From contig JBFJVZ010000039.1 of NCBI GenBank assembly GCA_041623895.1, positions 1-28,530 of the forward strand: 28,530 nt of DNA, written 5' to 3'. Of this stretch, positions 8,340-18,400 are shown one piece after another. The stretch is from JBFJVZ01 sp041623895. Lineage in GTDB: Bacteria; Planctomycetota; Planctomycetia; Pirellulales; Pirellulaceae. Made by a program: the position numbers and the translations under genes. Under the pieces are notes generated by a model, which was not told the DNA's origin, searched no databases, and was given only the letters and a program-made list of their open reading frames with translations. The first letter of the stretch is position 1. Every line of letters begins with the position of its first letter.

Positions 8340-11300
8340 ATGGTGACGAGAGTTTTTCAACTAACTTTGGTGTTCATAAGTGCCGCCATATATCTCGGGC
8401 AGATTCCGTGCTTGAGTGACGAACCGAAAACCGCCGACGCACAAACTGAGAAAGACGCGCAAGCCGAGAAACAGGACGGGGGCTCGCCGCTTTACGGACG
8501 CATCGTCGACAACGAAGGCAACCCGGTCACCGATGCCAGGCTGACTCTTCAGGGCCCGCGGTACCTGCGCACGGAAACCGACGACGAGGGCCGCTACGAA
8601 TTCATTGACGTAACGATCCCGGGATCGTACCGGCTTGAGGTCAAGTCCAATAAATGGGTCGGGATCATCGATTACGACAAGATGCCTCAACTTGCGATCG
8701 ATCCAGACGCAACGCAGGAAAAGAACTTGACCCTGAGTCGCGCCTGTCAGGTGAAATTGGAAGTTGTCGATGAAGCAGGAAAACCGGTCAGCGCGACGAT
8801 CTATCACAAATCGATGGCCAAGGAGCGCTATCGTAGCGGTGAGCGATCGAGCACCGACAAGCAGGGCATTGCCGTGATCGGTGGGCTTGAGCCTTCGTCG
8901 ACGAAGTATGCCATTGGTGTGCAGAGTGAATCGCATGCGTTTGGACATCTGATTATCGACGCCGGCAATCCGGACGTAATCGAGGATCACCGAATCGTCC
9001 TGAAAAATGGCAAGACGGTCAAATGCAAAGCGGTTTGCTCCGATGGCAAGCCACCAGCGGGTTGGCGCGTAAACGCATTGCCGACGTGGTGGGCGTTTGG
9101 TGTTTATCCCAGAGGTCCCGAGATTGCCAAAGACGGAACCTTCGACCTGCAGCACATTGGCGACGATAACTACAACGTTTCAATTTCGATACCGATGGGT
9201 GACGGCATGACGTCGATGCGCCCCGTGTTGACGGATGCTCCGCTGGCGATGATGAAGCAACCGGTCCCCATCAAACTCGATTATCCGTCGCCGTCTTCGA
9301 TGAACTATCTGAATTGCAAGATTCGCTGGATCGGCCAGCCGCTGGATAAAGGGTTTAGCATCTCCGGATATTCCTCCGAGACCAGGCATCACATCAGCCA
9401 CTACGTAAAAAAAGGATTGACAGAAGTTAAAGTTGGACCGATTCCCAAAGGCACGTATCGGATCCGCCCGGAGGATCCGGCCATCGAGGTGATGAATCTG
9501 CGCAAGATCAAAAACCTGGTCGATTTGGACCATGTCAAAGTCCCCAATCAAAAACCAATTCAAATCGTGCTTCGCGTGCGCGGCAAACCGCACGTGCAAG
9601 GAACGGTCATTGACGCGAAGACAAAGAAACCGATCACGTTGTATCAATACCGGATGGTCAAGATCCGCACTTTGGAAGGACCCAACTACGTACAAGACGA
9701 CGAATGGAAACTTGCTAACAGCGAAGACGGAAGTTTCCGCTCGGACGTGGTCGGACCCGGGATCTACGTGGTGTCCGTACTGGCCGATGGCTTTGCGATC
9801 AAAACAAGCGAACAAGTCAACACAATTGAAAACCCCGACCAACTGCTGAAGTTTGAATTGATACGCGGACACACGCTGCGGGGTAAAGTAGTCGACCAGC
9901 AAGGCAAGCCGGTCAACGGCGCAAAAGTCCGCGCGTTATCCCTGGCCGGTGGAGCGATGCCGCGTGTGATCGATCGGTTTGTCACCGACCAAGGCGCAGC
10001 CAGTACGGTTGGTGGCGAATTCACGATCGAAAACCTGAATCAAGGAGCGGAGACGCTGCGTGTTGATCATCCCGACTTTGTCTTTAACGAGACAAGTGGG
10101 ATCAAGGTTGGTGAAGAGTCCGAACCGGTTACCATCACGCTGACCACAGGTGCCACGATTCGCGGCCGAGTTTTCGACCAGGATGGCAAACCACAACCCA
10201 ATGAAACGTTGTTCTTTCAAGACAGTTATGGGTATGGCGGCGGTGACCGTGAGGCAGGCCGCTTGGGGCAGGCGACCACGGATCAGGAAGGTCGCTACGA
10301 AGTCCACCACATTCCCGAAATGCCGGTGTATGTCAGCCGAGCCGAAGAGTGGAACTCGCTGGGAGTCGTCCGGCACGCGCTGCTGGCTGAAGACGGCAAA
10401 GTGCACACGCTGAATTTTGGCGGCACCACGCGACTGGATGGTCAGTTCATTGTGAACGACAAGCCGCTGGCGGGCACGCGTTTGCAACTCACAGGATCCG
10501 ATTCGATCTTCGGTGCCATGAAGATGTACGTCCGCACCAAAAACGATGGACGATTTACTTTCTTTGGTGCGCCGCCGGGATATTGGACGCTTTATCGGCA
10601 GTTGGAAGGTACGCGGAGCGAGTTTAGCAAAGTACGTGATGTGGAGGTTCCTGCCGGTGATGATCTGGATCTGGGCACGATCAAACAAAAGGTCGGTCGC
10701 TTGACAGTTGCTTGCCAAACGACTGCCGACGCCTTGCCCGAACGTTTGCAGATGGAACTGCAAGCATACAACGCTGAAGACTTGTTCGGCCGCCCGGCAG
10801 CGACTTTGCTGCCCCGTGAAACCGCGGAGGACCCATTCGTGCTGGAGAATGTTTCTCCTGGCGATTACGAACTGGTTTGCAATGGTGCGGGTGAATTCCA
10901 GATTCGAGAGCGGCTCAAAATCACCGCTGCGGAAATCGACGCGACGATTCCATTTTCGATCCCCCACGGCACTGCGTCTGTGAGTGCTGAATTTCGAACC
11001 GCCCAAGGGCCGATGCAGGGCATGCTGATGATGTGGAGCGAAGACGAACGAATGCTGCAATACGTCAACGCCAAGACGGACGAAGACGGCAAGACGACTC
11101 GGCACGAGGCCCAGGGACTGCCGGCGGGCAAGTACACCTTTAGGACCGGTAATACTCGCAACACACCGGTGATCCATGAATTCGAGGTTGCCGACGGAGA
11201 ACAGAAACGATTCACCGTGACTTTGGGTAGGATCGATGTCAAACCGCGGGGCTACGCCACGATCAGGGCCACCGATCAAGAGGGCATGTTGGTGCCCGTG

Positions 11301-11495
11301 TTGATCAAGTTCGCCGGCGAAAATGGCGATCAGATTCGGCAGTCACGATACTTGACGGAAACCAAGTTGGTCGGTCCTCCCGGCAAGCTGACGGTTCAGA
11401 TCGAACACTCAGGTTTTGAAGCGGTCGAGACAGACATTGAACTCGGAGGGACGAACAACAAGACAGCCGTGGTGTTAAAGCGGACTGCCAAGTAA
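8340..11495 (+). CDS. Large exported carboxypeptidase-regulatory-like repeat protein
   Basis: The 1051-residue protein has an N-terminal signal (hydrophobic LTLVFISAAIYLG, residues 8-20), then a short acidic, Gln/Ala-rich linker. It then shows repeated beta-sandwich units of the carboxypeptidase regulatory-like / CnaB type. The diagnostic phrase G-x-V-x-D-x-x-G-K-P recurs: GRIVDNEGNPVTDA (about 53), LEVVDEAGKPVSA (about 140), GTVIDAKTKKPITL (about 421), GKVVDQQGKPVNGA (about 516) and GRVFDQDGKPQPNE (about 607). Each is followed by a D-x-x-G-x-[YF] strand such as TDDEGRYEF or TDQEGRYEV. There is no catalytic motif, TonB segment or clear anchor. These domains usually act as structural or binding modules outside the cytoplasm. 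Start: ATG 8340 is the first ATG giving a complete signal; there is no strong ribosome-binding site. Its ligand is unknown. Confidence 0.85.
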   Translation: MVTRVFQLTLVFISAAIYLGQIPCLSDEPKTADAQTEKDAQAEKQDGGSPLYGRIVDNEGNPVTDARLTLQGPRYLRTETDDEGRYEFIDVTIPGSYRLEVKSNKWVGIIDYDKMPQLAIDPDATQEKNLTLSRACQVKLEVVDEAGKPVSATIYHKSMAKERYRSGERSSTDKQGIAVIGGLEPSSTKYAIGVQSESHAFGHLIIDAGNPDVIEDHRIVLKNGKTVKCKAVCSDGKPPAGWRVNALPTWWAFGVYPRGPEIAKDGTFDLQHIGDDNYNVSISIPMGDGMTSMRPVLTDAPLAMMKQPVPIKLDYPSPSSMNYLNCKIRWIGQPLDKGFSISGYSSETRHHISHYVKKGLTEVKVGPIPKGTYRIRPEDPAIEVMNLRKIKNLVDLDHVKVPNQKPIQIVLRVRGKPHVQGTVIDAKTKKPITLYQYRMVKIRTLEGPNYVQDDEWKLANSEDGSFRSDVVGPGIYVVSVLADGFAIKTSEQVNTIENPDQLLKFELIRGHTLRGKVVDQQGKPVNGAKVRALSLAGGAMPRVIDRFVTDQGAASTVGGEFTIENLNQGAETLRVDHPDFVFNETSGIKVGEESEPVTITLTTGATIRGRVFDQDGKPQPNETLFFQDSYGYGGGDREAGRLGQATTDQEGRYEVHHIPEMPVYVSRAEEWNSLGVVRHALLAEDGKVHTLNFGGTTRLDGQFIVNDKPLAGTRLQLTGSDSIFGAMKMYVRTKNDGRFTFFGAPPGYWTLYRQLEGTRSEFSKVRDVEVPAGDDLDLGTIKQKVGRLTVACQTTADALPERLQMELQAYNAEDLFGRPAATLLPRETAEDPFVLENVSPGDYELVCNGAGEFQIRERLKITAAEIDATIPFSIPHGTASVSAEFRTAQGPMQGMLMMWSEDERMLQYVNAKTDEDGKTTRHEAQGLPAGKYTFRTGNTRNTPVIHEFEVADGEQKRFTVTLGRIDVKPRGYATIRATDQEGMLVPVLIKFAGENGDQIRQSRYLTETKLVGPPGKLTVQIEHSGFEAVETDIELGGTNNKTAVVLKRTAK

Positions 11496-11596
11496 CGGAC
11501 TATTGTGATGATTTGCCGCAGAGCCCCGGCCTCCACGCCGCGGTCGCCTTCGTTCTTTCGTGGCGCTGGCGCGCGAAATAGAATCAATCGCTGTTG

Positions 11597-11661
11597 CCCT
11601 TCGGGCTAGCAGCCGATTCAAAACGCAGGCCACGACTCGTGCACGCTTTCAGCCCGAAGGG
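11597..11661. repeat. Perfect 11-base inverted repeat
   Basis: CCCTTCGGGCT (11597-11607) is the exact reverse complement of AGCCCGAAGGG (11651-11661), with 43 bases between. It lies about 100 bases after the stop of the large repeat-protein gene. It could terminate that gene's transcript, although no T-run follows, or it could be a mobile or REP-like palindrome. Confidence 0.5.
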
Positions 11662-11811
11662 TTGGCACAAGATAGCCTAGGGCAGAGCGCAGCGCCGCCT
11701 TGGGAACGATCACATCCGCCACCAAAGCCCTGCAAGGGCGAAACACCTGGACGTTACGACCCACAGCAATCCTCGATCGGCCTATTTTGAAAACGGGGGG
11801 GCAGCATGTAC

Positions 11812-11840
11812 CAAAACGCGGCCGCCAGCAGAGCGTTTTG
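11812..11840. repeat. Hairpin with 8-base perfect stem
   Basis: CAAAACGC (11812-11819) pairs exactly with GCGTTTTG (11833-11840) around a 13-base loop. There is no gene within 200 bases in either direction. It is not a classical terminator, because no T-run follows on either strand beyond the stem. Confidence 0.4.
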
Positions 11841-12058
11841 ATCACGGCAGCATTCGGCGGTAAAGATTCGGTTGGAGCCAAGCAGAATCGGGATGTACTC
11901 TGGTCCTAACCGCTAATAGCTTGGCTCGTCCAACAAATCGGTTTAACGGACCCTAGTTCGCCTTAACAGCAATTGCCGTTGAAAAGTGCGGAACTCTGGA
12001 GTTTGATGGGCGTTCTCAAATTAGATGCGATGCTTCCCACTTGATGACGTTGATTTGT

Positions 12059-12298
12059 ATGAACCAGTCCAATTCCATGATTCCTGCCGGTGGTCGGCGT
12101 TGGGTTGCCGCCCCCAAGTCGGCACGCAGCGATGTGCCCGCCGTGCTGGGCGTGTACCTGTTTGATGGCGAAACAGTCCAGTGGAGTTGGACGCACACCA
12201 CCGAAGGGAGCTACGTCAGCGGTTACCAAATCGATCCGCAACAACCCGCCGGGTTAGGCGGCAACATCAGTCAAAGTAGCAGTCATGCCAGCTTGTGA
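12059..12298 (+). CDS. Possible small hypothetical protein
   Basis: The 79-residue frame begins MNQSNSMIPAGGRRWVAAP and includes VLGVYLFDGETVQWSWTHT and SYVSGYQIDP, which read like a small beta-rich protein rather than random translation. A TTG at 12041 and an ATG at 12044 in the same frame could also start it. No ribosome-binding site is seen. The C-terminal 20 residues (PAGLGGNISQSSSHASL region) look low-complexity. It lies alone between the repeat-rich stretch and the 3' end of the giant gene, on the opposite strand to that gene. I do not recognise the family; it may be spurious. Confidence 0.35.
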   Translation: MNQSNSMIPAGGRRWVAAPKSARSDVPAVLGVYLFDGETVQWSWTHTTEGSYVSGYQIDPQQPAGLGGNISQSSSHASL

Positions 12299-12443
12299 GA
12301 CAAGCGGTTGTGAGGTGCGTTGGGTTTCGATCTGAAGACCACGCCTGGACGCATCCAAGTTATTCGAATTCGCCGGAAAATTCCCGCTCAGAGAAAATCG
12401 AATCTCTCGTAGATTCTTGAATTCCTGCATTCAGGACGCCACC

Positions 12444-15400
12444 TCAGAACGGCATCGAACCGCGGAACCGTTGGCCGAACTGAATTAGATCCAAAACGTC
12501 GATGTCCAGGTCGCCATCATGGTTGAAGATGGGATCATAATTCGGGTCGCCCTGAACCGATCGGAAAGCAAGGCCAAAGCCGCCCAAGTCGGTTGTATCG
12601 ACGTCTCGATCTCCGTCGTGGTCAGCGAATAACCGGAAAAAGGCATCCACGGGCTGGTCACCGAACGAGTAGTCGCCCAACATCGTTGGCCCGCCGCCGA
12701 CGACGGCAATCTGTGAACCATCGATATCCAGTTGGTAGTTCCCGTCAACCAAAGAGTGCTCGCTGTTGACACGTTTCAACACCAGGCCGTTGGGATCCAC
12801 ATAATCGAACGTTAACACGCTAACGGTCTTGCCGCCGATCACGGATGAATTGACGACTAAGGCGTCGACAATGACATCCGTGTCTCGCTTCTTGATCGTG
12901 AATGCTGAGGCAGGAGCAGTGACTTCGCTGTCAAAGGTGACGACCACACTGGTGACGTTGGATCGTTGCGGCTCCGCAGCATCGCCGTTGATTTCGACGC
13001 TCTGGACGGTCGGCCGGCCGACGATCGAGACCAGGTAGTCTTCGACTTCGCCGTCAGAGGCCGCCCCGGTTGGATTCAGGTCTCCGGCGCTACTGACACG
13101 AACGCGTGCATACGTGTCACCAGCAACCGCGCCTGCCGGGATCAGGAAATTAAGGGTTTGCAGCCCAGCAAAGACTCGGACGTTGTCCAGAATCTGATCA
13201 CCGGCGTCCCAGGCACCGTTGCCGTCAAAATCCAGCCACGCATCGACGCGCGCCTCGGACGCATTCTGCAAATTGATATTGATCCCAGCCAAGGCGTTTC
13301 CAATTCCGACCACGCCGAACATCACCCCGTCCTCGTCGTCGGAGCCGTTCACGTCGTCACCGTCAGCGTTGGGAGTCGGTTGTCCGATCGATTCCGCATC
13401 GCGCAGCGGCCCCAATGTCGGGCCAACCGCTGCGGTCACGTCGTGACGCGCGCCGCCTTGGGAAAACAATGTCGGATATGGCGACGGTGCATCGCCAAAG
13501 TCGTCTGTTGCTCCGTCCGCAACATTCAACAAATACTCGCCAGTTCCGTCCTGACTGCCGACTTTGATCCCGTAAGTTCCGTCGCCGGGTGCCGTGAATT
13601 GCAGGAACGCATTGCGACCGTCGGACGCAGAATCTTGATCTTGTGCCAACACCGCACCGGCACCGTTGAGCACGAAGATCTCCGGGTCCAGTGAATTGGC
13701 AGTTGTCGCGCTGCTGCCGTCGAACAAAGTTTCGGTGGAAAGAATCAACTTTTCACCGGCCAGCAAGTCGATCTGATAGGAATCAGTTCCAACGGTGGTA
13801 AACCGCAGGTTATCCAATGGTGAAATATCACCGCCCACGCCATAAGCAACGATGAAAGCGATATCGGCTGTCGGTCGTGTGATTGACAAAGTCTGCGATT
13901 GCCCGGACGCGAGTCCCACGCTGACAACCGAAGCTAGCAGCGTGCTGCCGGCGTCATAGGCCTCGAGTATCGATACGTCGGAGCTGTCGTCGGAACCGGC
14001 GTCAATGGAAACGGTGGAAACCGGCTTGGCAAAGTCAGCTCGCAGTTCTGCTGAACCAGCGCTCCAGCCAGCCACGCCGTGGGCACTGCTTCCAAAGGCA
14101 TTCGTGCCAGTCGGCGGTTGGAAGCTTGCCGTCAAGGCTCGCACGACTCCAAACGCATTGGCGTTATCCGAAAGCGTGACACCGGGGATCAGCGAATCGA
14201 GAACGGTGCCGTTGGCAAAATTGTCCGGCTCCACACGCTCGACGCCCAGTTCGGCAAACCCGATCGCGACTCGCGTCGTTGTCAGATCGCGTAGCGGATC
14301 CACGGCCGGATCATCATTGGGCTCGGTATCAAAGGTCAGCGGATCGGTAACGACCAAACCATAGTCGCCCGCAACTGTCGAGGTCAGACGAATGGTGTAA
14401 ATACCATCCGCAGGTACAACAAAGTCGATGATGCCGACGTCATAGTTGGTGACCGATGTTGTTGCCAAAGGCTGGTTGGTACCGGTGGCCAACACCGTCG
14501 TTCCGTCCGGTGCAATCAACTGCAGCGCGCTGTTGCGGAAGTTGGCATTGTCCTGGCCAGCCAAGACAATGTCGATTAGATCGCCTGTTTTACCGGTCAA
14601 ATCCAGTGTGTACTCATCAACATCCGGAACACTCGTATTGGATCCTAACGAAATGGCATCAAATTCAATTTGAGCCGGACCAGTAAAGTTTTCCGGGATC
14701 GTCTCGCGGAACATCAAGCGGACGGTCTGCCCGGCGAACGACGATAGATTGGCCGTTTCGGTCCGCCAGCCGGTATTCCCCGTTGGATTGACAGCCTGCG
14801 TGCCCGTGTCGAATGTGAGCAAGGTGGCCAACAGCGATCCGGAGCCAGGATCGAGCAGTTCAACGTCCAACGTTCGACCAATGTTGGCGGTTGCGCCCTG
14901 CAGAAAGTCCCACTGAACTCGATACTGGAACGACAGTTCAGCCGATGCTGGCACGACCACATCCTGATACATCGTGAACTCCATCGGACCGCCCCCGTCG
15001 AATCCGTTCCAGGCCACAAAAGAACCATCCTGCGGCTCGGTGGGAAGCAGTCCAAATCCACTGCCCGCGCCAGCGCCCGCTACCGCCCACGGTTGGAAGG
15101 GAACTCCCGTCGTCGCAGTTGTCCAACCCGTGAAGTCGCCATCCTCGAAACTGCCGTTGACGATCACGCTGGCTTCGGCCGCGTCTTCGATCGAATCTTC
15201 GCTGGTAAACGTATCGCCGGGGATCCCATAAACCCAGTTTCGGAACACGTCCAGCGAAGGCCCGGGAATCTTCCAGTCGGTCTTGCCATCGCTCGCCAGA
15301 CTGCCGGAGTCTCCGCCGGTCCAATAACCGACACTGCCGGCGGCCCCGGGAAGATCGGTGTAAATGATCGCATCGAAGGCGGAGGCGCTATCGAAAGTGG

Positions 15401-18400
15401 CCAGCGAAATGGTGCCCGCACTGGCATCGGCGGTCGCACCATCCCAGTCCGTATAGCCTGGAACGATTTGCGTATTTCGCAGATCACCAGCGGGACCATT
15501 CAGGACAAAGTGATCGATGTTTTGTGTGGTGAAACTCGTCTCGCTGGTCGTATCGTTCGTTGTTAACGACCGCACAAGTGCCGCCAGACCGGGATCGACC
15601 GGTGACGCCAGTGTGTCGTAACCGGTCACCAACAGATGGCCGCCACTTTGAATGTAGGCTTCTAAATTGTCGTAGACCGGTTGTGGATGGATGTCGCCGG
15701 TGCCGGCACCGCTGGCGCCCCAAACGACAAAATCAAAGGTTTGCAGGAATGGCAGATCCAGCAGGTTCGCGCTGGCGTTGGCCCATTCGTCGACAATTTC
15801 GGTCACATTATGACCATCCGGCGACAGCAAGGGCTCGACCCCGGTCAATTCGTTCGTATCCGATATCAACAGCACATCGACGACACCGGTGGACAAGCCC
15901 ACATTGGCAACACCCAGACCGTCAATCGGGCTGGAGATAACGACCGAGTTAAGCACGGCGCCCGTATCGGGATCCAATGTGTAGATCAGATTATTGGCGG
16001 TGTCCGAGGCAAACAGGTTGGTTCCGTCAAACGCCAGCCCGGTAATCAGCGCGCCGCTTGGCCCAGGAAACGTGTTGATGATCGTATTCGGAATGAGCGG
16101 ATCAAATTCCTGGATCAATCCATTCGCAGCTACGAAGTGCCGACCGTTATCATCGCCCCCCAAAGCGCCCGGGAAATCAGGAAACACGGTTGTTAAATGG
16201 GGCGTAACGGTTCCGCCAAATCCATCCTGGCGATCCACGGCAAAGCCGTTATCAATCGCATACAGCGAGGTATCTTCAAAGGTCAGGCCGCCGCGATTGT
16301 TGGACGATACCGACATCGGTTCGGTCGTCAGTAAGGTTCCGTCACGTGGATCGATGCGGAAAACCGATCCCGAATTCAGGTTGCTTTGCACAATCAGGGT
16401 GTCGCCGTTTTCGGCGCCGGAGATGCCGGCAATCTGCGTCAGCGATGTCGGTGATGGATAAGTATTGACGATGTTTCCCGTTGCCGGATCGATTTGAACA
16501 ATCTGATCTGTCAGCGTCTGCAAGCCGAATAATGCCGTCCTCGGCGTGCCGGTACCGGTGGTCGCATTACTGTTACCGAGCACGGCGTAGCGGCCGCTGC
16601 CGGGCCCCAGGGAAATGAACGAACTGTCGATCGCCATTTCGTTACCGTCGCTCGTGTCCCCGGCTAGCAACTCGGACTCAAAACCACTGTTGATCGTCAG
16701 CTCGTAATCGAACGCGCCGCTGCCACCGACGCGAATCTCATAAGTGCCATCGGCTGGAATGACTTGTACGGGCAGCACAGGATTGTTCGCTGAGAACGGA
16801 CCGGCGATGCCAACCAGTTCGATGCTTGTCGTTTCCGATCCGCTGCCCGACGTTTGCCGCACGCTGCCGCCGATGATCTCGCCGGCCTGAGCCGTGAACG
16901 TGAAGGTGTCGACGTCGGTCGGCCCAAACAGGCTGCCCAGATTGGGATCGCTGATCGCCAGCAAACCGCCAAGTGGATGCAGCCGCTGGAAGGGAACCGC
17001 GGGAATGGGTGTTGTGATATCGACAGAAAAATCGATCACGTAATCGCCGCCTGCCACGCTATCGCCCGTCGGCGTGAAATCCACACCCGGCCCAAGTGGT
17101 TCGCCATCCAGATCGTTACCGATCAAGTCCTCGAAGTCCCCGTCCCCCGAATCCAACGTCAATCGATAATTTCCTTCACCAAGTGGCGGAAACTGTGCCG
17201 TGACTCCATCCGATGTTGCATTTAGAACAACCGAGATGGTTGGCACGGGTGATCCAGACGTGGTGTTGACCAACCGAACGGAGGACAGGTTCGGATTTTG
17301 AATCGGTTCAGAGAACGAGGCCTCAAACGTTAGCGGTCCCAGTGGGATGATGGCTCCCGCAGGCAGCGGAGCGGCGTTCCAAACCGTGCTTTGTATGATC
17401 GGCGGCGTCGAATCAAGCTCGAAACTGAATGTCTCACTGACGTTGACCGAACCTTGCAGGTCGCTCACCGAACTGGCAACCAATTCCACCACATAAATGC
17501 CGTCACCGACGTTGGCCGCTGCCGGAACGTCGAACTCAAATGTTTGACCATCGATTACTTGCACGCCGCTCGCCGCGACACCACCGATCAGCAGGTCGCC
17601 GGGCTCGACAGACGGAATCAACATTTGTTCCGAGAATGTCAATGTCAGTGTCGTGGGAAACGAGCTGACGACGTCACCATCAAGCGGATCTGTCTGGATG
17701 ATCGTCGGGATCGGGTCAAGTCCCGTATCACCGGTGACCTGCAACGTGTATTCACCCTGCCGATCGGTATTGGACACTCGAACCGTGTACACTCCTGTAT
17801 CGAGCGCCGTGTGATTCAGCGTGGCATTGTGGCCATCGGCCGCGCTGTTGTCGTCGCTGGCAACCACAAGTCCTGCGGGGTCGAATAGTTCAATGAATGG
17901 ATCGAGTTTGTTATGGGGAACAAAGGGACCGTCGGTCGGCGTGGTGGTCACTATCTTCAGGTTGTCTCCGCTGTTGACGTGCACAGCGTAGAAGTCATCC
18001 GTGTTTGAACCGATTTGCTCGAGCGCGCCGCGCAGATTTAGACGTCCACCCGAAACGGTGATCCCCGCCATCGCGGGAATCGGGTCCGATCCGGCTAGCA
18101 GCGCTGCTTTGATATCGGTGACGCTGGCCGCCGGATTCGCTGCTGCCAGCAAGGCTGCAGCGCCGGCGACGTGCGGCGAAGCCATCGATGTTCCGCTGAT
18201 CGATCCGTAGCCTGATGGATCCGAGATACCGCCGCCCGATGTCAGCATCGTGCTCAGGATACTCACACCGGGAGCGCCAAGATCGACCGAGGTGGCACCG
18301 AAGTTGGTAAAGGTTGCCGCCAGATCGTTATGATCGGTCGCCGCTACCGCGATGATCCCGTCCAGCGGATAACTGGCCGGATAAGTGGGGCTCAGATCAA

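Larger units (their letters stand above)
11496..12058. other. Non-coding stretch with several inverted repeats
   Basis: I see no convincing gene here. The stretch holds at least two separable inverted repeats (annotated individually), a CCTAGG palindrome in the 11675-11685 area, a short CCCTGCAAGGG stem (about 11728-11738) and a seven-base G run near 11795. Short frames exist on both strands but none looks like protein. The modular mix of hairpins suggests the remains of dispersed repetitive elements rather than one regulatory region. Confidence 0.5.

Noticed and set aside
9180..11279. Long minus-strand frames (240 and 447 residues) opposite the large repeat protein
   Set aside because: They lie antisense to a gene with clear repeated domains and a signal peptide. 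Their translations are rich in Arg/His/Gln with no domain pattern, as expected for shadow frames.
12966..13694. Plus-strand 242-residue frame within the giant gene
   Set aside because: It is antisense to the GEVED and PPC domains of the giant protein and shows no recognisable domain.
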